Part shown: positions 36,097-45,328 of the stretch, in pieces | Position numbering within the stretch: the stretch's first letter is position 1 | Layout of the letters: each line of letters opens with the position of its first letter | Origin: JANMDR01 sp031376425 | Lineage (GTDB): Bacteria > Pseudomonadota > Gammaproteobacteria > Burkholderiales > Usitatibacteraceae | DNA length: 64,000 nt | Reading direction: 5' to 3' | Assembly: GCA_031376425.1 (NCBI GenBank) | Contig: JANMDR010000180.1 | Span: 1-64,000, forward strand | The notes under the pieces: generated by a model | The model's database searches: none | What the model was told of the DNA's origin: nothing | The model's input: the letters and a program-made list of their open reading frames with translations, nothing else | Program-made: the position numbers and the translations under genes

Positions 36097-36873
36097 GTGA
36101 AAATCCTACTTACACGTCCTGCTGCGCAAGCAAAAGCAACTGCAGATTTGCTCAATGCTTGTGGTATTGAAACCAGTTGTTTTGCTGTGCAGCGGATGGA
36201 GGGTACATTGCCGGATGGGCTTCATGCCGCCACTGCCGCAATATTTGCTGATACAACGCCGATACATGGCTTTATTTTTATTAGTGCCAATGCTGTTGAG
36301 TTTGGCTGGCCTTGGCTTACAAATTTGTCCTTATCCCGTTGTTATTGTGTTGGTATAGCAACAACGCAAGCTTTGCGTTCACGTTTAACTCAAGCGGTAG
36401 AAATCATTCAACCAGAAAGCCAATTTGATAGTGAGGGTTTGCTGGCAATGCCCCAGCTAGCTGATGTTTCCGGCCAACGGCTCATTATCATACGTGGTTT
36501 AGGGTTAACGCCCGGTCGCGATTTATTGGGCAGCGTCTTACGACAGCGTGGTGCAAGGGTAGATGATGCATTTTGTTATGTTCGTACCGTGGAAAGCCCT
36601 GACAATAGTGGTTTTTCTGCTATTCAGGCGCAATTAAACACAGGTGAAATTACGCTGATTAATGTGCAAAGCGGTGAAACCTTAAGCGCGTTTGTCACCC
36701 TGTTTGCCCCCACCTTGAAACAGCGTGAAAATTGGCGACTGTTGGTTCCACACCACCGAATTGCAGCACTTGCAGCAAAAAGTGGTTTCAAACGTGTAGA
36801 AGTGACAGGAGTAGGTGATAATTGTTTGAAATCGTATTTAATTCATGAAGCCAGCCATGGAAACCACGCCTAA
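36097..36873 (+). CDS. hemD: Uroporphyrinogen-III synthase
   Basis: It closes hydroxymethylbilane to uroporphyrinogen III. The 258-residue protein is divergent, as usual for HemD, but shows the opening MKILLTRPAAQAKATADLL, ISANAVEFGWPWL and LIIIRGLGLTPGRDLLGSVL. The end is VPHHRIAALAAKSGFKRVEV. Its start codon is GTG at 36097. The last 29 bases overlap hemX in another frame, which indicates tight coupling. Confidence 0.9.
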   Translation: MKILLTRPAAQAKATADLLNACGIETSCFAVQRMEGTLPDGLHAATAAIFADTTPIHGFIFISANAVEFGWPWLTNLSLSRCYCVGIATTQALRSRLTQAVEIIQPESQFDSEGLLAMPQLADVSGQRLIIIRGLGLTPGRDLLGSVLRQRGARVDDAFCYVRTVESPDNSGFSAIQAQLNTGEITLINVQSGETLSAFVTLFAPTLKQRENWRLLVPHHRIAALAAKSGFKRVEVTGVGDNCLKSYLIHEASHGNHA

Positions 36874-37960
36874 ATTAAACGGCAGCATTACAAATTCTCT
36901 TGCAAAAACCAACCAGCCCAATACAGTGTCTATTGTTTCGCTGTGCGTGGGTCTAGTCGCGTTGTTGGTTGCCGCATGGGCGATCTACAGCTTTCAAGCT
37001 GAAGCCAATCGACTTGAGCAAAATTTAAGCACCAAGCTTGCTGATGCGGCGCAACTGCAAACTAAGCAGAGCCTAGTGACCGAGCAACAAGGTAAAGATT
37101 TACGTGATGCGCAAAACCGTGTGGCTCAACTAGAGGGTAAGCTTAACGAGTTTCAAAGCCAGCGTATAGCGCTTGAAGAAATGTCGCGTGACCTAGCGCG
37201 TGCCCCTGATGATTTTTTGCTCGCTGAAACCGAGCAAACCCTTACTATTGCCAGCCGCGAGTTAGTTTTAGCTGGCAATGTAAAGGCGGCATTGATTGCG
37301 TTGCAAACGGTAGATCAGCGATTGAGCCGCGCTGACAAATTGCAACTGCCCGCATTAAAGCGCGCCGTTATACAAGATATGGATCGCCTAAAAGCTCTGC
37401 CATTGTTAGATATTTCTGGGCTGATTTTAAAGATTGATAGTGTAGTGGCGGCCACCCCAAACCTCGCTTTAGCTGTTGCCGATAAGGTTGAGCCAGCAAA
37501 AATCGTTACTATCGAAACCCGTGAGGGCGAAAACTGGTTCAGCCGTGCTGCGCGCGATATGTGGGCGGAAGTAAAGCAATTGGTACAAGTGCATGAGTTA
37601 GGCAGCGGCGAAGCTGCACTCCTCACGCCAAGCCAAGGTTTTTTCTTGCGAGAAAACTTAAAGCTGCGGCTACTTTCCGCACGTGCTGCTTTGCTCGCGC
37701 GCGATGAATTGCATTACAAAGACGATATCAAACAAGCCCGTGAATTACTACGTAAATATTTTGACGCTAAAGCGCCAGCGACACTGGCCGCGCAAAATAA
37801 TCTAAAGATATTGTCGGAAAGCCCCGTATCTATTGCTGTTCCAGATATTACGGAAAGTTTGCTAGCAATACGTTCAGCGCGTGCTATGCGTGAAGCTAGT
37901 ACGATGCGACGTGATGGGCGCGATAACACACGCAGCGATTCGCGTGAATTGTCCCGGTGA
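36845..37960 (+). CDS. hemX: HemX-like membrane protein (uroporphyrinogen-III C-methyltransferase-like family)
   Basis: A 371-residue inner-membrane protein of the HemX family (PF04375). It is named for similarity to a methyltransferase but has no proven catalytic role. One membrane span lies at about 28-50 (SIVSLCVGLVALLVAAWAIY), followed by a Gln/Lys/Glu-rich coiled coil (about 50-110) and a periplasmic domain with LAETEQTLTIASRELVLAGN. It starts inside hemD (ATG 36845; ATG 36857 is an alternative) and is followed by hemY, the standard cluster order. Confidence 0.88.
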   Translation: MKPAMETTPKLNGSITNSLAKTNQPNTVSIVSLCVGLVALLVAAWAIYSFQAEANRLEQNLSTKLADAAQLQTKQSLVTEQQGKDLRDAQNRVAQLEGKLNEFQSQRIALEEMSRDLARAPDDFLLAETEQTLTIASRELVLAGNVKAALIALQTVDQRLSRADKLQLPALKRAVIQDMDRLKALPLLDISGLILKIDSVVAATPNLALAVADKVEPAKIVTIETREGENWFSRAARDMWAEVKQLVQVHELGSGEAALLTPSQGFFLRENLKLRLLSARAALLARDELHYKDDIKQARELLRKYFDAKAPATLAAQNNLKILSESPVSIAVPDITESLLAIRSARAMREASTMRRDGRDNTRSDSRELSR

Positions 37961-37973
37961 AGTACAGCCAATT

Positions 37974-39197
37974 ATGATTACTAAATCTGTCCGTTTTTCA
38001 ATTTGGATTTTTGCACTGTTTGCTGTTGCCGTAGTGATTGTACTGGCCGGAAAATTAGTCGGAGGTAATGTCGTATTTTTATGGGCGACGCATCGTGTTG
38101 ATATGTCACTGATGACATTTTCTGCGATCGCGCTCCTTAGTTTCGCGCTTCTTTATGGCTTAATTCGTGCGGTGTTAAAAGCCGTGCGCATGCCCGACGC
38201 AATTCGTAAGGCTAAGCGTGAGCGCGAGCTCAATCGCGCCAGAGAAGCCTTGTTTGCAGGGCAGCGCGCACTCTTTGCGGGACAATTTTTACAGGCAGAA
38301 AATCTAGCCCGTGTTGCCATTGATCATCCCACCACCAGCAATGTCGGTGCTGCACTTGCTGCATGGTCAGCATTTGAAAGCGGCAAACTAGAGGCCGCGG
38401 TGCCCTATTTAAAACGTATTGAGGCTGGATCAACGCGCACCGGCCGTGCGCATGATGAAGACGTGGCCATGCGTGATGTTTCTATGGCCTATATGTTGCT
38501 CGCCGAAGGCAAGTCTGCCGAGGCGCTTACGCTTTTGCGTGCGGTACACCAAAATGACGCCAAAAATCCCGGCGCATTGAAAATGAAAATTGAGGCCGAA
38601 ATGGCCGAATCAAAATGGCAAGATGCACTCGATACCCTAACGCCGCTACAGCGTACCGGATTGCTGCCAGAAAATGCAGCGCGACAAATGCGCTTGAACG
38701 CAGAGCGCCACTTACTCGAAGCCCTGCCGCGCAATCGTGATAATCTATTAGCAACATTCAAAGCGCTCAATACTGAATCGCGCATTGATGTAGGTAATGT
38801 GGCGGTGGTAGCCCAAAAATTAATTGCTATGGGTGCAGCGGCTGATGCCGTACCCATTATCGAAACCGCCATTGATAAGCGCGGTGAAGCAGGTTGGGAT
38901 AGCGCCTTGGTTTCGCTTTACGCTGATTGCAAAGGTGATTCCACCTTAGCGCAAATTGAGCGTACTGAAAAATGGTTGCGCCAACATCCAAGAGATAGCG
39001 CTGTACTGCTAGCGCTAGGCAAACTTTGCATCCGTCAAGCGCTGTGGGGCAAGGCGCAAAGCTACTTAGAAGCCAGCGTGGCGCTTCAGCCGAGCTTAGA
39101 TGCACACATGACCCTAGCGGGTCTGATGGAGCAATTAGGTAAGCGCGATGAGGCGGTAAGACACATTCGTAGAAGTGCGGAATTTTCGCGGCAATAA
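37974..39197 (+). CDS. hemY: HemY-like TPR membrane protein
   Basis: The start is put at ATG 37974 (MITKSVRFSIWIFALFAVAV), just after the hemX stop; a frame back to 37881 overlaps hemX and is not needed. The 407-residue protein has two membrane spans (about 7-25 and 41-62), then HemY_N and a run of TPR helices (for example GKLCIRQALWGKAQSYLEAS). It is a conserved partner in proteobacterial haem clusters, probably a late-stage accessory factor. It is not the Bacillus protoporphyrinogen oxidase of the same name. Confidence 0.88.
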   Translation: MITKSVRFSIWIFALFAVAVVIVLAGKLVGGNVVFLWATHRVDMSLMTFSAIALLSFALLYGLIRAVLKAVRMPDAIRKAKRERELNRAREALFAGQRALFAGQFLQAENLARVAIDHPTTSNVGAALAAWSAFESGKLEAAVPYLKRIEAGSTRTGRAHDEDVAMRDVSMAYMLLAEGKSAEALTLLRAVHQNDAKNPGALKMKIEAEMAESKWQDALDTLTPLQRTGLLPENAARQMRLNAERHLLEALPRNRDNLLATFKALNTESRIDVGNVAVVAQKLIAMGAAADAVPIIETAIDKRGEAGWDSALVSLYADCKGDSTLAQIERTEKWLRQHPRDSAVLLALGKLCIRQALWGKAQSYLEASVALQPSLDAHMTLAGLMEQLGKRDEAVRHIRRSAEFSRQ

Positions 39198-39211
39198 TTT
39201 CAAAATCTAAA

Positions 39212-40141
39212 TTATTGCGGCGCTAGCCCCAACATCAACAGCGTATTTTGCAACGCCGCACGCCCTGCCCCTTTGCCCAGATTATCCAATCGCGCCACTA
39301 AAGTGGCTTGCTGATTTTTGCTATTTTCAAACACGAATAATTCCATCTGATTCGTGCCGTTTAACGCTTCGGGATGCAGCTCTGCCAATGGCTCAATACC
39401 CACGTAGCTGCGAACGCTAACGTGCTTTTGGCCAGCGTAATGCGTTTGAAGCGCGTCGGCTAACATCGCGCCGGTAACTGGTTTTTGCAGTGCCCATAAA
39501 GCAATCGGTATGTGCACCAACATACCTTGACGGTAGTTGCCAACGCTTGGGTTAAATACCGGCGCGTGACGTAAACCGCTGTAATGCTGCATTTCGGGCA
39601 AGTGTTTGTGCGCCAGCTTCATCCCATAGCTAAAAAATGGGGACTTATTTATGCCGGATTCAAAATCCTCGACCATTTGCCGTCCGCCACCGGAAAAACC
39701 AGAAACGCCCCAAGTGCTGGCTGCATAATCAACAGGAATTAGTCCCGCGTCTACCAAGGGGCGCATTAACGCAATATAGCAGGTGGACCAGCAACCAGGG
39801 TTAGCGATACGTTTGCTGGCACAGATTAAGGCAGATTGAGCAGCCGTCATTTCCGGAAAACCAAACACCCAAGCCGGATTGATCCGATGCGCGGTGGAAG
39901 CATCTACCACTGCCACGTCAGGGTTAGTCAGCATTGCCACGGATTCGCGTGCGGCGTCGTCAGGCAGGCATAAAATAGCCACGTCAACGCTATTGAGCAG
40001 GCGCTTACGTTCCTCGGCATCCTTGCGTTTGTCGGCCGCAATGCTTATTAACTGCAAGTCAGTGCGCGCTAACAGGAGTTCGCGAATGAGCAAACCCGTG
40101 GTGCCGTGTTCGCCATCAATAAAAATGCGTGGAAGAGCCAT
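39212..40141 (-). CDS. argC: N-acetyl-gamma-glutamyl-phosphate reductase, type 2
   Basis: It reduces N-acetylglutamyl phosphate to the semialdehyde in arginine synthesis using NADPH. At 309 residues it is the shorter type 2 form. It begins MALPRIFIDGEHGTTGLLIR, the nucleotide-binding start of this subfamily. The catalytic cysteine lies in ANPGCWSTCYIALMRPL (about 112-128) and HKHLPEMQHYSGL holds a conserved His. It converges on hemY with a gap of only 14 bases. tRNA-Arg lies upstream of it. Confidence 0.94.
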   Translation of the reverse strand: MALPRIFIDGEHGTTGLLIRELLLARTDLQLISIAADKRKDAEERKRLLNSVDVAILCLPDDAARESVAMLTNPDVAVVDASTAHRINPAWVFGFPEMTAAQSALICASKRIANPGCWSTCYIALMRPLVDAGLIPVDYAASTWGVSGFSGGGRQMVEDFESGINKSPFFSYGMKLAHKHLPEMQHYSGLRHAPVFNPSVGNYRQGMLVHIPIALWALQKPVTGAMLADALQTHYAGQKHVSVRSYVGIEPLAELHPEALNGTNQMELFVFENSKNQQATLVARLDNLGKGAGRAALQNTLLMLGLAPQ

Positions 40142-40202
40142 TTATTGTCCCTTATGAGGCATAAAGCCAGTTGATCAGCAAACAACAGCAGCGATAAAAA
40201 TT

Positions 40203-40279
40203 TGGTGCGCCCGACACGATTCGAACGTGCGACTTCTACCTTCGGAGGGTAGCACTCTATCCATCTGAGCTACGGGCGC
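40203..40279 (-). tRNA. tRNA-Arg (anticodon CCG)
   Basis: A 77-base minus-strand cloverleaf: acceptor GCGCCCG (40279-40273) pairs with CGGGCGC (40213-40207), discriminator A, encoded CCA at 40205-40203. The anticodon stem-loop is CTACCCTCCGAAGGTAG with anticodon CCG, and the T loop is GTTCGAATC. All arms pair. Confidence 0.97.
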
Positions 40280-40421
40280 TAAAATTTGGGGCTAAAATCA
40301 GCAGTTAAGTGCCCACAAAGAAGGCGCAGTGTAGCTTTTTTGGGCTCAAACGTCTATGCGTAGACAAACAAAGTCGTGTATTTGGCGGAAAAAAGTATTT
40401 TAGATGACGCCACGTAGTGTC

Positions 40422-41492
40422 TCATGAGTTTACGGAGGCTGGTACTGCATCGGGCAGGCGCGGTGTTTTTTTGCCAGCCAATCGATCGCGCAGGTTGCCA
40501 AGATATCGGTTGGTTTCAATGTAGTTGTAGCTTAGTAGCGACGCAAAATAAACAATAATCGTTACTACAATCAATAACAAAATTGTGTCTGTTGGGCCCG
40601 TGATCACGCCGCTAAAATGAATAAATACCCCGAACACGATAGTGTGGACCAAGTACGTTGAAAAGGAAATATCGCCCAACTTAGTAAGTAAGCTGGCAAA
40701 CGGTAAAGCGCTTAACGGCTTTTCTAGCAACAAAAATAACGCCAGCACCAGCCCCGACATTGCAATCTTGTAATGCAAGCCTAGCGCTAGGCGCGCGAGT
40801 ACAAAATATAAACAAATGGCCAGAACGATAAAGATCGCTTTCTTATGCGCTTCGATAATATCGGTCGTTACTTTGTTTGAGAATAAAAACCCAATTACGA
40901 TACCCGCAACAAATTCGTGCAATAGTGGACTGAAAAGTACGCGCAGCGGAAGCGACGGGCTTGGCAATAAACTCGGTAGCGTAGCCAGTAATACGGTGCA
41001 AATTAACAATCCAAATCGTTTTGAAATAAATAGACAGACCGATAAAAGTAAGTAAAAGAAAAACTCAAAATTAAGGGTCCATCCCACAGTTAGCGGGGGG
41101 TACATACCAATGCCGCTGGCATTTTCGCTTGGCTGAAAAAGCAGTGATTTAATTAAAGATTCAGCGTTATAACGGGTGTAATAGAACTCCGTGGGGAAAA
41201 ACGCGATGCAGGCTATGATTAGCGCTGTGTAAAACCAATAGGTGGGTACAATTCTAAAAAGTCTAGCGACTGCAAATCTTCTTGGACTCTCCGTTGCCAT
41301 TGCACTTTGATACATTACAAATCCGCTTAACACGAAAAAAATATCAACACCGAGCGAGCCATGCGTTGAAAAAAACGCGCCAACAGCAGTTTCGCTTTTA
41401 AAGTTAAAGAACACTTGCATGAAATGATGATAAACCACTAGCCATGCGGCAAACGCGCGGAGAATTTGGATTGACGTATATTTTTTTTGCAT
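40422..41492 (-). CDS. Acyltransferase 3 family membrane protein
   Basis: A 356-residue polytopic inner-membrane protein of the OafA/WecH/NodX family (PF01757), which transfer acetyl or other acyl groups to sugars of the cell surface. IQILRAFAAWLVVYHHFMQV (about 8-27) holds the conserved R and H; FFSTHGSLGVDIFFVLSGFVM (about 40-60, in pieces) is the second signature. About ten hydrophobic segments are visible. There is no SGNH domain. The acceptor is unknown. It is divergent from the cytochrome gene. Confidence 0.9.
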   Translation of the reverse strand: MQKKYTSIQILRAFAAWLVVYHHFMQVFFNFKSETAVGAFFSTHGSLGVDIFFVLSGFVMYQSAMATESPRRFAVARLFRIVPTYWFYTALIIACIAFFPTEFYYTRYNAESLIKSLLFQPSENASGIGMYPPLTVGWTLNFEFFFYLLLSVCLFISKRFGLLICTVLLATLPSLLPSPSLPLRVLFSPLLHEFVAGIVIGFLFSNKVTTDIIEAHKKAIFIVLAICLYFVLARLALGLHYKIAMSGLVLALFLLLEKPLSALPFASLLTKLGDISFSTYLVHTIVFGVFIHFSGVITGPTDTILLLIVVTIIVYFASLLSYNYIETNRYLGNLRDRLAGKKTPRLPDAVPASVNS

Positions 41493-41655
41493 TTGCAGAG
41501 TTTACTGGTTCTATAAAGATTACAAATGCCAACTTGGCTTTGTTACAGATTTTAACATAGCCAAGAATAGATTTTTTAGCGGTATTATTAGTATTACAAG
41601 TTGCTTCACACTTGCATTACGTACTGTACCCCTATTTTTTACGAGGGCGAAGCGT

Positions 41656-41661
41656 TATAAT
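41656..41661 (+). promoter_or_regulatory. Putative promoter -10 of the cytochrome c gene
   Basis: A perfect TATAAT stands 59 bases before the chosen start of the cytochrome c gene. The -35 position (about 17 bases upstream) is only T-rich (TATTTT). Transcription would start near 41668. Confidence 0.45.
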
Positions 41662-41720
41662 TTCGAGTTATGGCTTGTATCGCCAAGCTGAGTTTGCTCA
41701 AACCCTTCAGGATAATGACC

Positions 41721-42296
41721 ATGGCGCAACCGAACACCCCTTCAACTGGCGAAAAAGCCACAAACCCAGTAACAATGGCCATCTACGTTGCTATTGGCGC
41801 TGTGGTAATGATTATCGGCATTATTTTATTGGCTTCCTATGCCGTGCATTCGCATAAAGTGGGCGCTAATGTTGCGGTAACCGAGAAAACAACACTCAGT
41901 AATATCGCGCCGCTGACAACAGTGGTAGTTGATGCCACTAAAGGCCCCGTGCCCAGTTTAAATATGCCCAAGCCTGCGGTAGCGGCTATTGATGCGCCGG
42001 TAGTCGCTATGGCTATTCCTACTGCAGTAGCACCGGGTACAGTCGTTGCCAAGCCTGCTGGCGGTAAAGGGGTGTATGAGGCTGGTTGCAATGCCTGTCA
42101 TGCTGCAGGCATTGCTGGTGCGCCTAAAGCAGGTGATAAAGGCGTTTGGGCGCCGCGTTTGGCTAAAGGTATGGCGACCCTGTACGATCACGCTATTAAA
42201 GGCATTGGTGCCATGCCAGCTAAAGGTGGTAATTCTGGTTTGGCCGATGCAGATGTGAAAGCTGCTGTGGACTATATGATGTCAATGGCGAAATAA
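41721..42296 (+). CDS. Membrane-anchored c-type cytochrome (cytochrome c5-like)
   Basis: The start is placed at ATG 41721 (MAQPNTPSTGEKATNP) because AGGA at 41709-41712 is well spaced for it; the open frame runs back to 41670. The 191-residue product has one membrane span at about 18-40 (MAIYVAIGAVVMIIGIILLA), a Pro/Ala/Val-rich linker, and a C-terminal class I haem domain. That domain has a CNACH haem site (about 123-127) and a later GIGAMPAKGG that supplies the methionine ligand. It would be an electron carrier held on the periplasmic face. A strong terminator follows. Confidence 0.9.
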   Translation: MAQPNTPSTGEKATNPVTMAIYVAIGAVVMIIGIILLASYAVHSHKVGANVAVTEKTTLSNIAPLTTVVVDATKGPVPSLNMPKPAVAAIDAPVVAMAIPTAVAPGTVVAKPAGGKGVYEAGCNACHAAGIAGAPKAGDKGVWAPRLAKGMATLYDHAIKGIGAMPAKGGNSGLADADVKAAVDYMMSMAK

Positions 42297-42316
42297 TTTG
42301 CTGTGCTAATCACACT

Positions 42317-42343
42317 AAAAAGCGGCAGAAATGCCGCTTTTTT
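42317..42343 (+). terminator. Terminator of the cytochrome c gene
   Basis: An 11-bp perfect stem (42317-42327 AAAAAGCGGCA with 42332-42342 TGCCGCTTTTT), closed by a GAAA tetraloop and ending in a T run. It lies 20 bases after the cytochrome stop codon. Confidence 0.93.
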
Positions 42344-42369
42344 GCATTAAAAATGAGTGAATGGAAAAT

Positions 42370-43218
42370 ATGGCAACCTACGCAATTGGTGATCTGCAAG
42401 GCTGCTACTTAACCTTACAGGCCTTACTAAAAAAGATTCAATTTAATCCAGCCGCTGATAAACTTTGGTTCGTTGGCGATTTAGTCAATCGTGGAGCTGA
42501 TGCGCTGGAATGTTTAAGGTTTATTCACGGTTTGGGCAGCGCGGCCCTCGCCGTGCTTGGCAATCATGATTTACACTTGCTCGCCGTTGCCGCCGGAATT
42601 GCTAAAAAGAAGCGTGGCGATACCTTAGATGCTATTTTGGAAGCCCCTGATACGGCGACCTTGTTAGATTGGTTGCGCCATCGCCCTCTATTGCATAGCG
42701 AACAAATTGGCGGTCACATACACGTGCTGGTTCATGCCGGCATCTGGCCCACGTGGACGCTTAGCGATGCGCAAAGCTACGCCCATGAGGTAGAAAGCGC
42801 CTTGCGCAGTGCAACGTATAGCCAATATCTGGGGGAAATGTATGGCGCCGAGCCGCGAACTTGGCATCCTGCGCTCACTGGCAATGACCGCCTGCGCCTC
42901 ATCACCAATGTGTTCACACGGATGCGAGTGTTAGGCACGGACGGGGATGATTTAGTGCTTGACACCAAATTTAAAGGCACCTTAAGCCAAATGCGGGCTA
43001 GCGACAATCCATGGTTTTGTGTGCCATCACAACGCGATATGGGTGTAACGGTAGTTGCTGGGCATTGGTCAGCACTCGGGTTACACAGGGCACCAGGGTT
43101 CGTCGGCCTTGATAGCGGTTGCCTATGGGGGCGTGCGTTAACGGCGTATCGGCTGGAAGATGGTACGGTGTTTCAGCAAGCCAATTGTGAGGAAACGATA
43201 GTGAGCGGGCAGGATTAA
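42370..43218 (+). CDS. apaH: Bis(5'-nucleosyl)-tetraphosphatase, symmetrical
   Basis: It hydrolyses Ap4A to two ADP. Start ATG 42370 (MATYAIGDLQGCY) matches the family N-terminus better than ATG 42361. The 282-residue metallophosphatase has GDLQGCY (with Q where enteric enzymes have H, as in many relatives), WFVGDLVNRGAD, AVLGNHDLHLLAVAAGI, HAGIWPTW and GHWSALGLH. It converges on plsC with a gap of 33 bases and no visible terminator. Confidence 0.95.
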   Translation: MATYAIGDLQGCYLTLQALLKKIQFNPAADKLWFVGDLVNRGADALECLRFIHGLGSAALAVLGNHDLHLLAVAAGIAKKKRGDTLDAILEAPDTATLLDWLRHRPLLHSEQIGGHIHVLVHAGIWPTWTLSDAQSYAHEVESALRSATYSQYLGEMYGAEPRTWHPALTGNDRLRLITNVFTRMRVLGTDGDDLVLDTKFKGTLSQMRASDNPWFCVPSQRDMGVTVVAGHWSALGLHRAPGFVGLDSGCLWGRALTAYRLEDGTVFQQANCEETIVSGQD

Positions 43219-43251
43219 CATTGGCTTCAATTAGTATTTGGCGCAACAACA

Positions 43252-44073
43252 TCAAGCCTCACCCTCACCAAAGCGCAACCGTTCATGATGCACAGGTACA
43301 TTTAATATTTTGGCGATGGCCGCTTCGGCGGCATGGGCTAGGCTGCGGCGACAATTGGCGTGGGAAGTTTCGTTTTGTACTGGTTCGATAGTCGGCGCGA
43401 AAATTACTTCGGCAATGATAGATTTTTGCGAGATGATTTGCCCCATAGATTGGCTGAATGTGAGCTCACCGATAAACGCTGCCGACGTGTCTGCTTCGCC
43501 ATTGCTTTGGCGATAACGTAGTGCCACCGGTGCCACGGTGGCTTGGTTAGCAACGGCGGGTTCAAATAAAGAGGTATGAAATTTCAAAAGCTTATCTCCC
43601 GCCGTGGTGGTACCTTCGGGGAAAATGGCGACTGTATTGTTTTTACGCAATTGCGCCGCAATGGCATCATTGGTTTTTGCGGCATCGGTGCGCTTGGCAC
43701 GGCGGATAAAAATTGTGCCAGAATTGGTAGCCAAACTACCAGCCACAGGCCAATCGGCAATTTCTGATTTCGCAATGAATCGGGACGGGTGCGCTGCGTT
43801 AATAACAAATACATCCAGCCAAGAAATATGATTTGCTACTAAAACTACCTGCGGAGAAGATATTTTTGCCTCGCCACGAACGCTGAGCACAATATTCAGA
43901 ATGCGCAATAGTTTGCCGCTCCACCATTTGATAATCCAATCTTGACCGCTCTTTTTGCAGCGGGGGAAAATAATTCCCGTGAGCATTAAACCAATACCCA
44001 CGTGCAAAAATAGGCGCGTCCAGCGGATAAGGCGTTCGACTTTATTGGTGGAATCCGGTGTTGGCGCAGCCAT
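43252..44073 (-). CDS. 1-acyl-sn-glycerol-3-phosphate acyltransferase (PlsC family)
   Basis: It adds the second acyl chain to lysophosphatidic acid, or a similar acyl transfer, at the inner membrane. The start is ATG 44073, two bases after the gspF stop (TAA-A-ATG). The 273 residues have one N-terminal hydrophobic segment, the catalytic NHISWLD (HX4D), FIRRAKR and the substrate motif FPEGTTT. The linkage to gspE-gspF suggests one transcript. Several PlsC paralogues usually exist per genome, so a role in main phospholipid synthesis is not certain. Confidence 0.9.
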   Translation of the reverse strand: MAAPTPDSTNKVERLIRWTRLFLHVGIGLMLTGIIFPRCKKSGQDWIIKWWSGKLLRILNIVLSVRGEAKISSPQVVLVANHISWLDVFVINAAHPSRFIAKSEIADWPVAGSLATNSGTIFIRRAKRTDAAKTNDAIAAQLRKNNTVAIFPEGTTTAGDKLLKFHTSLFEPAVANQATVAPVALRYRQSNGEADTSAAFIGELTFSQSMGQIISQKSIIAEVIFAPTIEPVQNETSHANCRRSLAHAAEAAIAKILNVPVHHERLRFGEGEA

Positions 44074-44074
44074 T

Positions 44075-45328
44075 TTAGGTAGGCGCAATCGAAGTCACCG
44101 CCAACATTACGGCCGCCATTAAAAAGCCGATGCATACGGTGATTAGCAAAATCGCCACCGGCCCAATTAACGTTGTTAGGCGCTGCAAGCGCGTGCGGCC
44201 AGCGTCAGAAAAAAGCTCGCCCAAGGTGACAGTCATCGCGGCTAATTCCCCCGATTTTTCACCGACGCGAATTAAATTTAAGCCAGTAGGATTAAGCGCC
44301 CGATATTTAGCCAAAGTATCCGCCAGGGTGGCACCACCGCGTACTTCGCGGCTCACTAAGTCCATCAAACGGCGCTGGTTTGCAAACCGTAATCCACTGG
44401 ACGCTAAATCCAATGCCGTTAGTATTGGTACCCTATTCGTCAATAAAATACCTAGCATGGTCGCCCAACGACCCAGTTCGCCTTCTATCAATACTGGTCC
44501 AATTAAAGGGAGGCGTGAAAGCCGCGCAAGCCATATGGTACGTGCCTCTGCGTCTTTTAAGCTCGCGCCAAGCAATATACAAAACACCACGACGCCAATC
44601 GCAACTGCCACCCAATTGGCTTTAAAAAATACGCCGGCATTGATAACCCAAAGCGAAATATCTGGCACCTTGGCTGCGCGGCTGCCTTGTATGAGTGTGG
44701 CAAATTTTGGCACCACAAACATAAAAATAATTAGTACCGCCACAATACCCGCTACTACCAATACTGCCGGATAAAGCAGGGCATTGATAAGTTCTTTGCG
44801 GGTATTGGCTTCATACTCCATCTGTTTGGCAGCGTCTTGTAAACAGCTTGCTAGTTTGCCAGTCACTTCACCGGTTTGGGCAAGTTGGCTCACGTATACA
44901 GGGAATTTAATTTTTGATGCTTCTAACGCATCTACAAACGTGCCGCCCGCGTTTAAGGTGCGCGTCATGGCATGTAAAGCGGCGCCCATGCGGGTGTTGG
45001 GGCGTGAGGCCGCCAGCGATGTGACAGCATCAATCAATGTAATACCAGCGCGCAGCAAAGTGGCTAATTCGCGCATCACCAGTACTTGTTCTTGGGCGGT
45101 AATGCGACCACCGGTAATTTTTTGGGTTTGATTGGTGGCGACGATATTTCGAGTGTCACCAGCAGGTGCTTTGAGGCTAATCGGGCGCAAGCCTTGCTCA
45201 CGTAACAATCCTAAGGCCTCTACCTCAGAGTGCGCCAAAATTGAGCCGGTGGTGGGCGCTGCGCTGTTGCCTTCGGCTAATAGCGATACAGCTTCGTAGC
45301 TAAAAGCAATGCGGCTTACGTCTGACAT
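44075..45328 (-). CDS. gspF: Type II secretion inner-membrane protein GspF
   Basis: GspF is the polytopic platform protein of the type II secretion system. The 417 residues include an N-terminal cytoplasmic part and two GspF (PF00482) domains: MRELATLLRAGITLIDAVTSL (about 88-108, in pieces) and GRWATMLGILLTNRVPILTAL. Three membrane spans are visible (about 188-210, 238-258 and 388-410). Its ATG overlaps the gspE TAA (TAATG). A type IV pilus PilC is the alternative, but the nearby gspG favours type II secretion. Confidence 0.9.
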   Translation of the reverse strand: MSDVSRIAFSYEAVSLLAEGNSAAPTTGSILAHSEVEALGLLREQGLRPISLKAPAGDTRNIVATNQTQKITGGRITAQEQVLVMRELATLLRAGITLIDAVTSLAASRPNTRMGAALHAMTRTLNAGGTFVDALEASKIKFPVYVSQLAQTGEVTGKLASCLQDAAKQMEYEANTRKELINALLYPAVLVVAGIVAVLIIFMFVVPKFATLIQGSRAAKVPDISLWVINAGVFFKANWVAVAIGVVVFCILLGASLKDAEARTIWLARLSRLPLIGPVLIEGELGRWATMLGILLTNRVPILTALDLASSGLRFANQRRLMDLVSREVRGGATLADTLAKYRALNPTGLNLIRVGEKSGELAAMTVTLGELFSDAGRTRLQRLTTLIGPVAILLITVCIGFLMAAVMLAVTSIAPT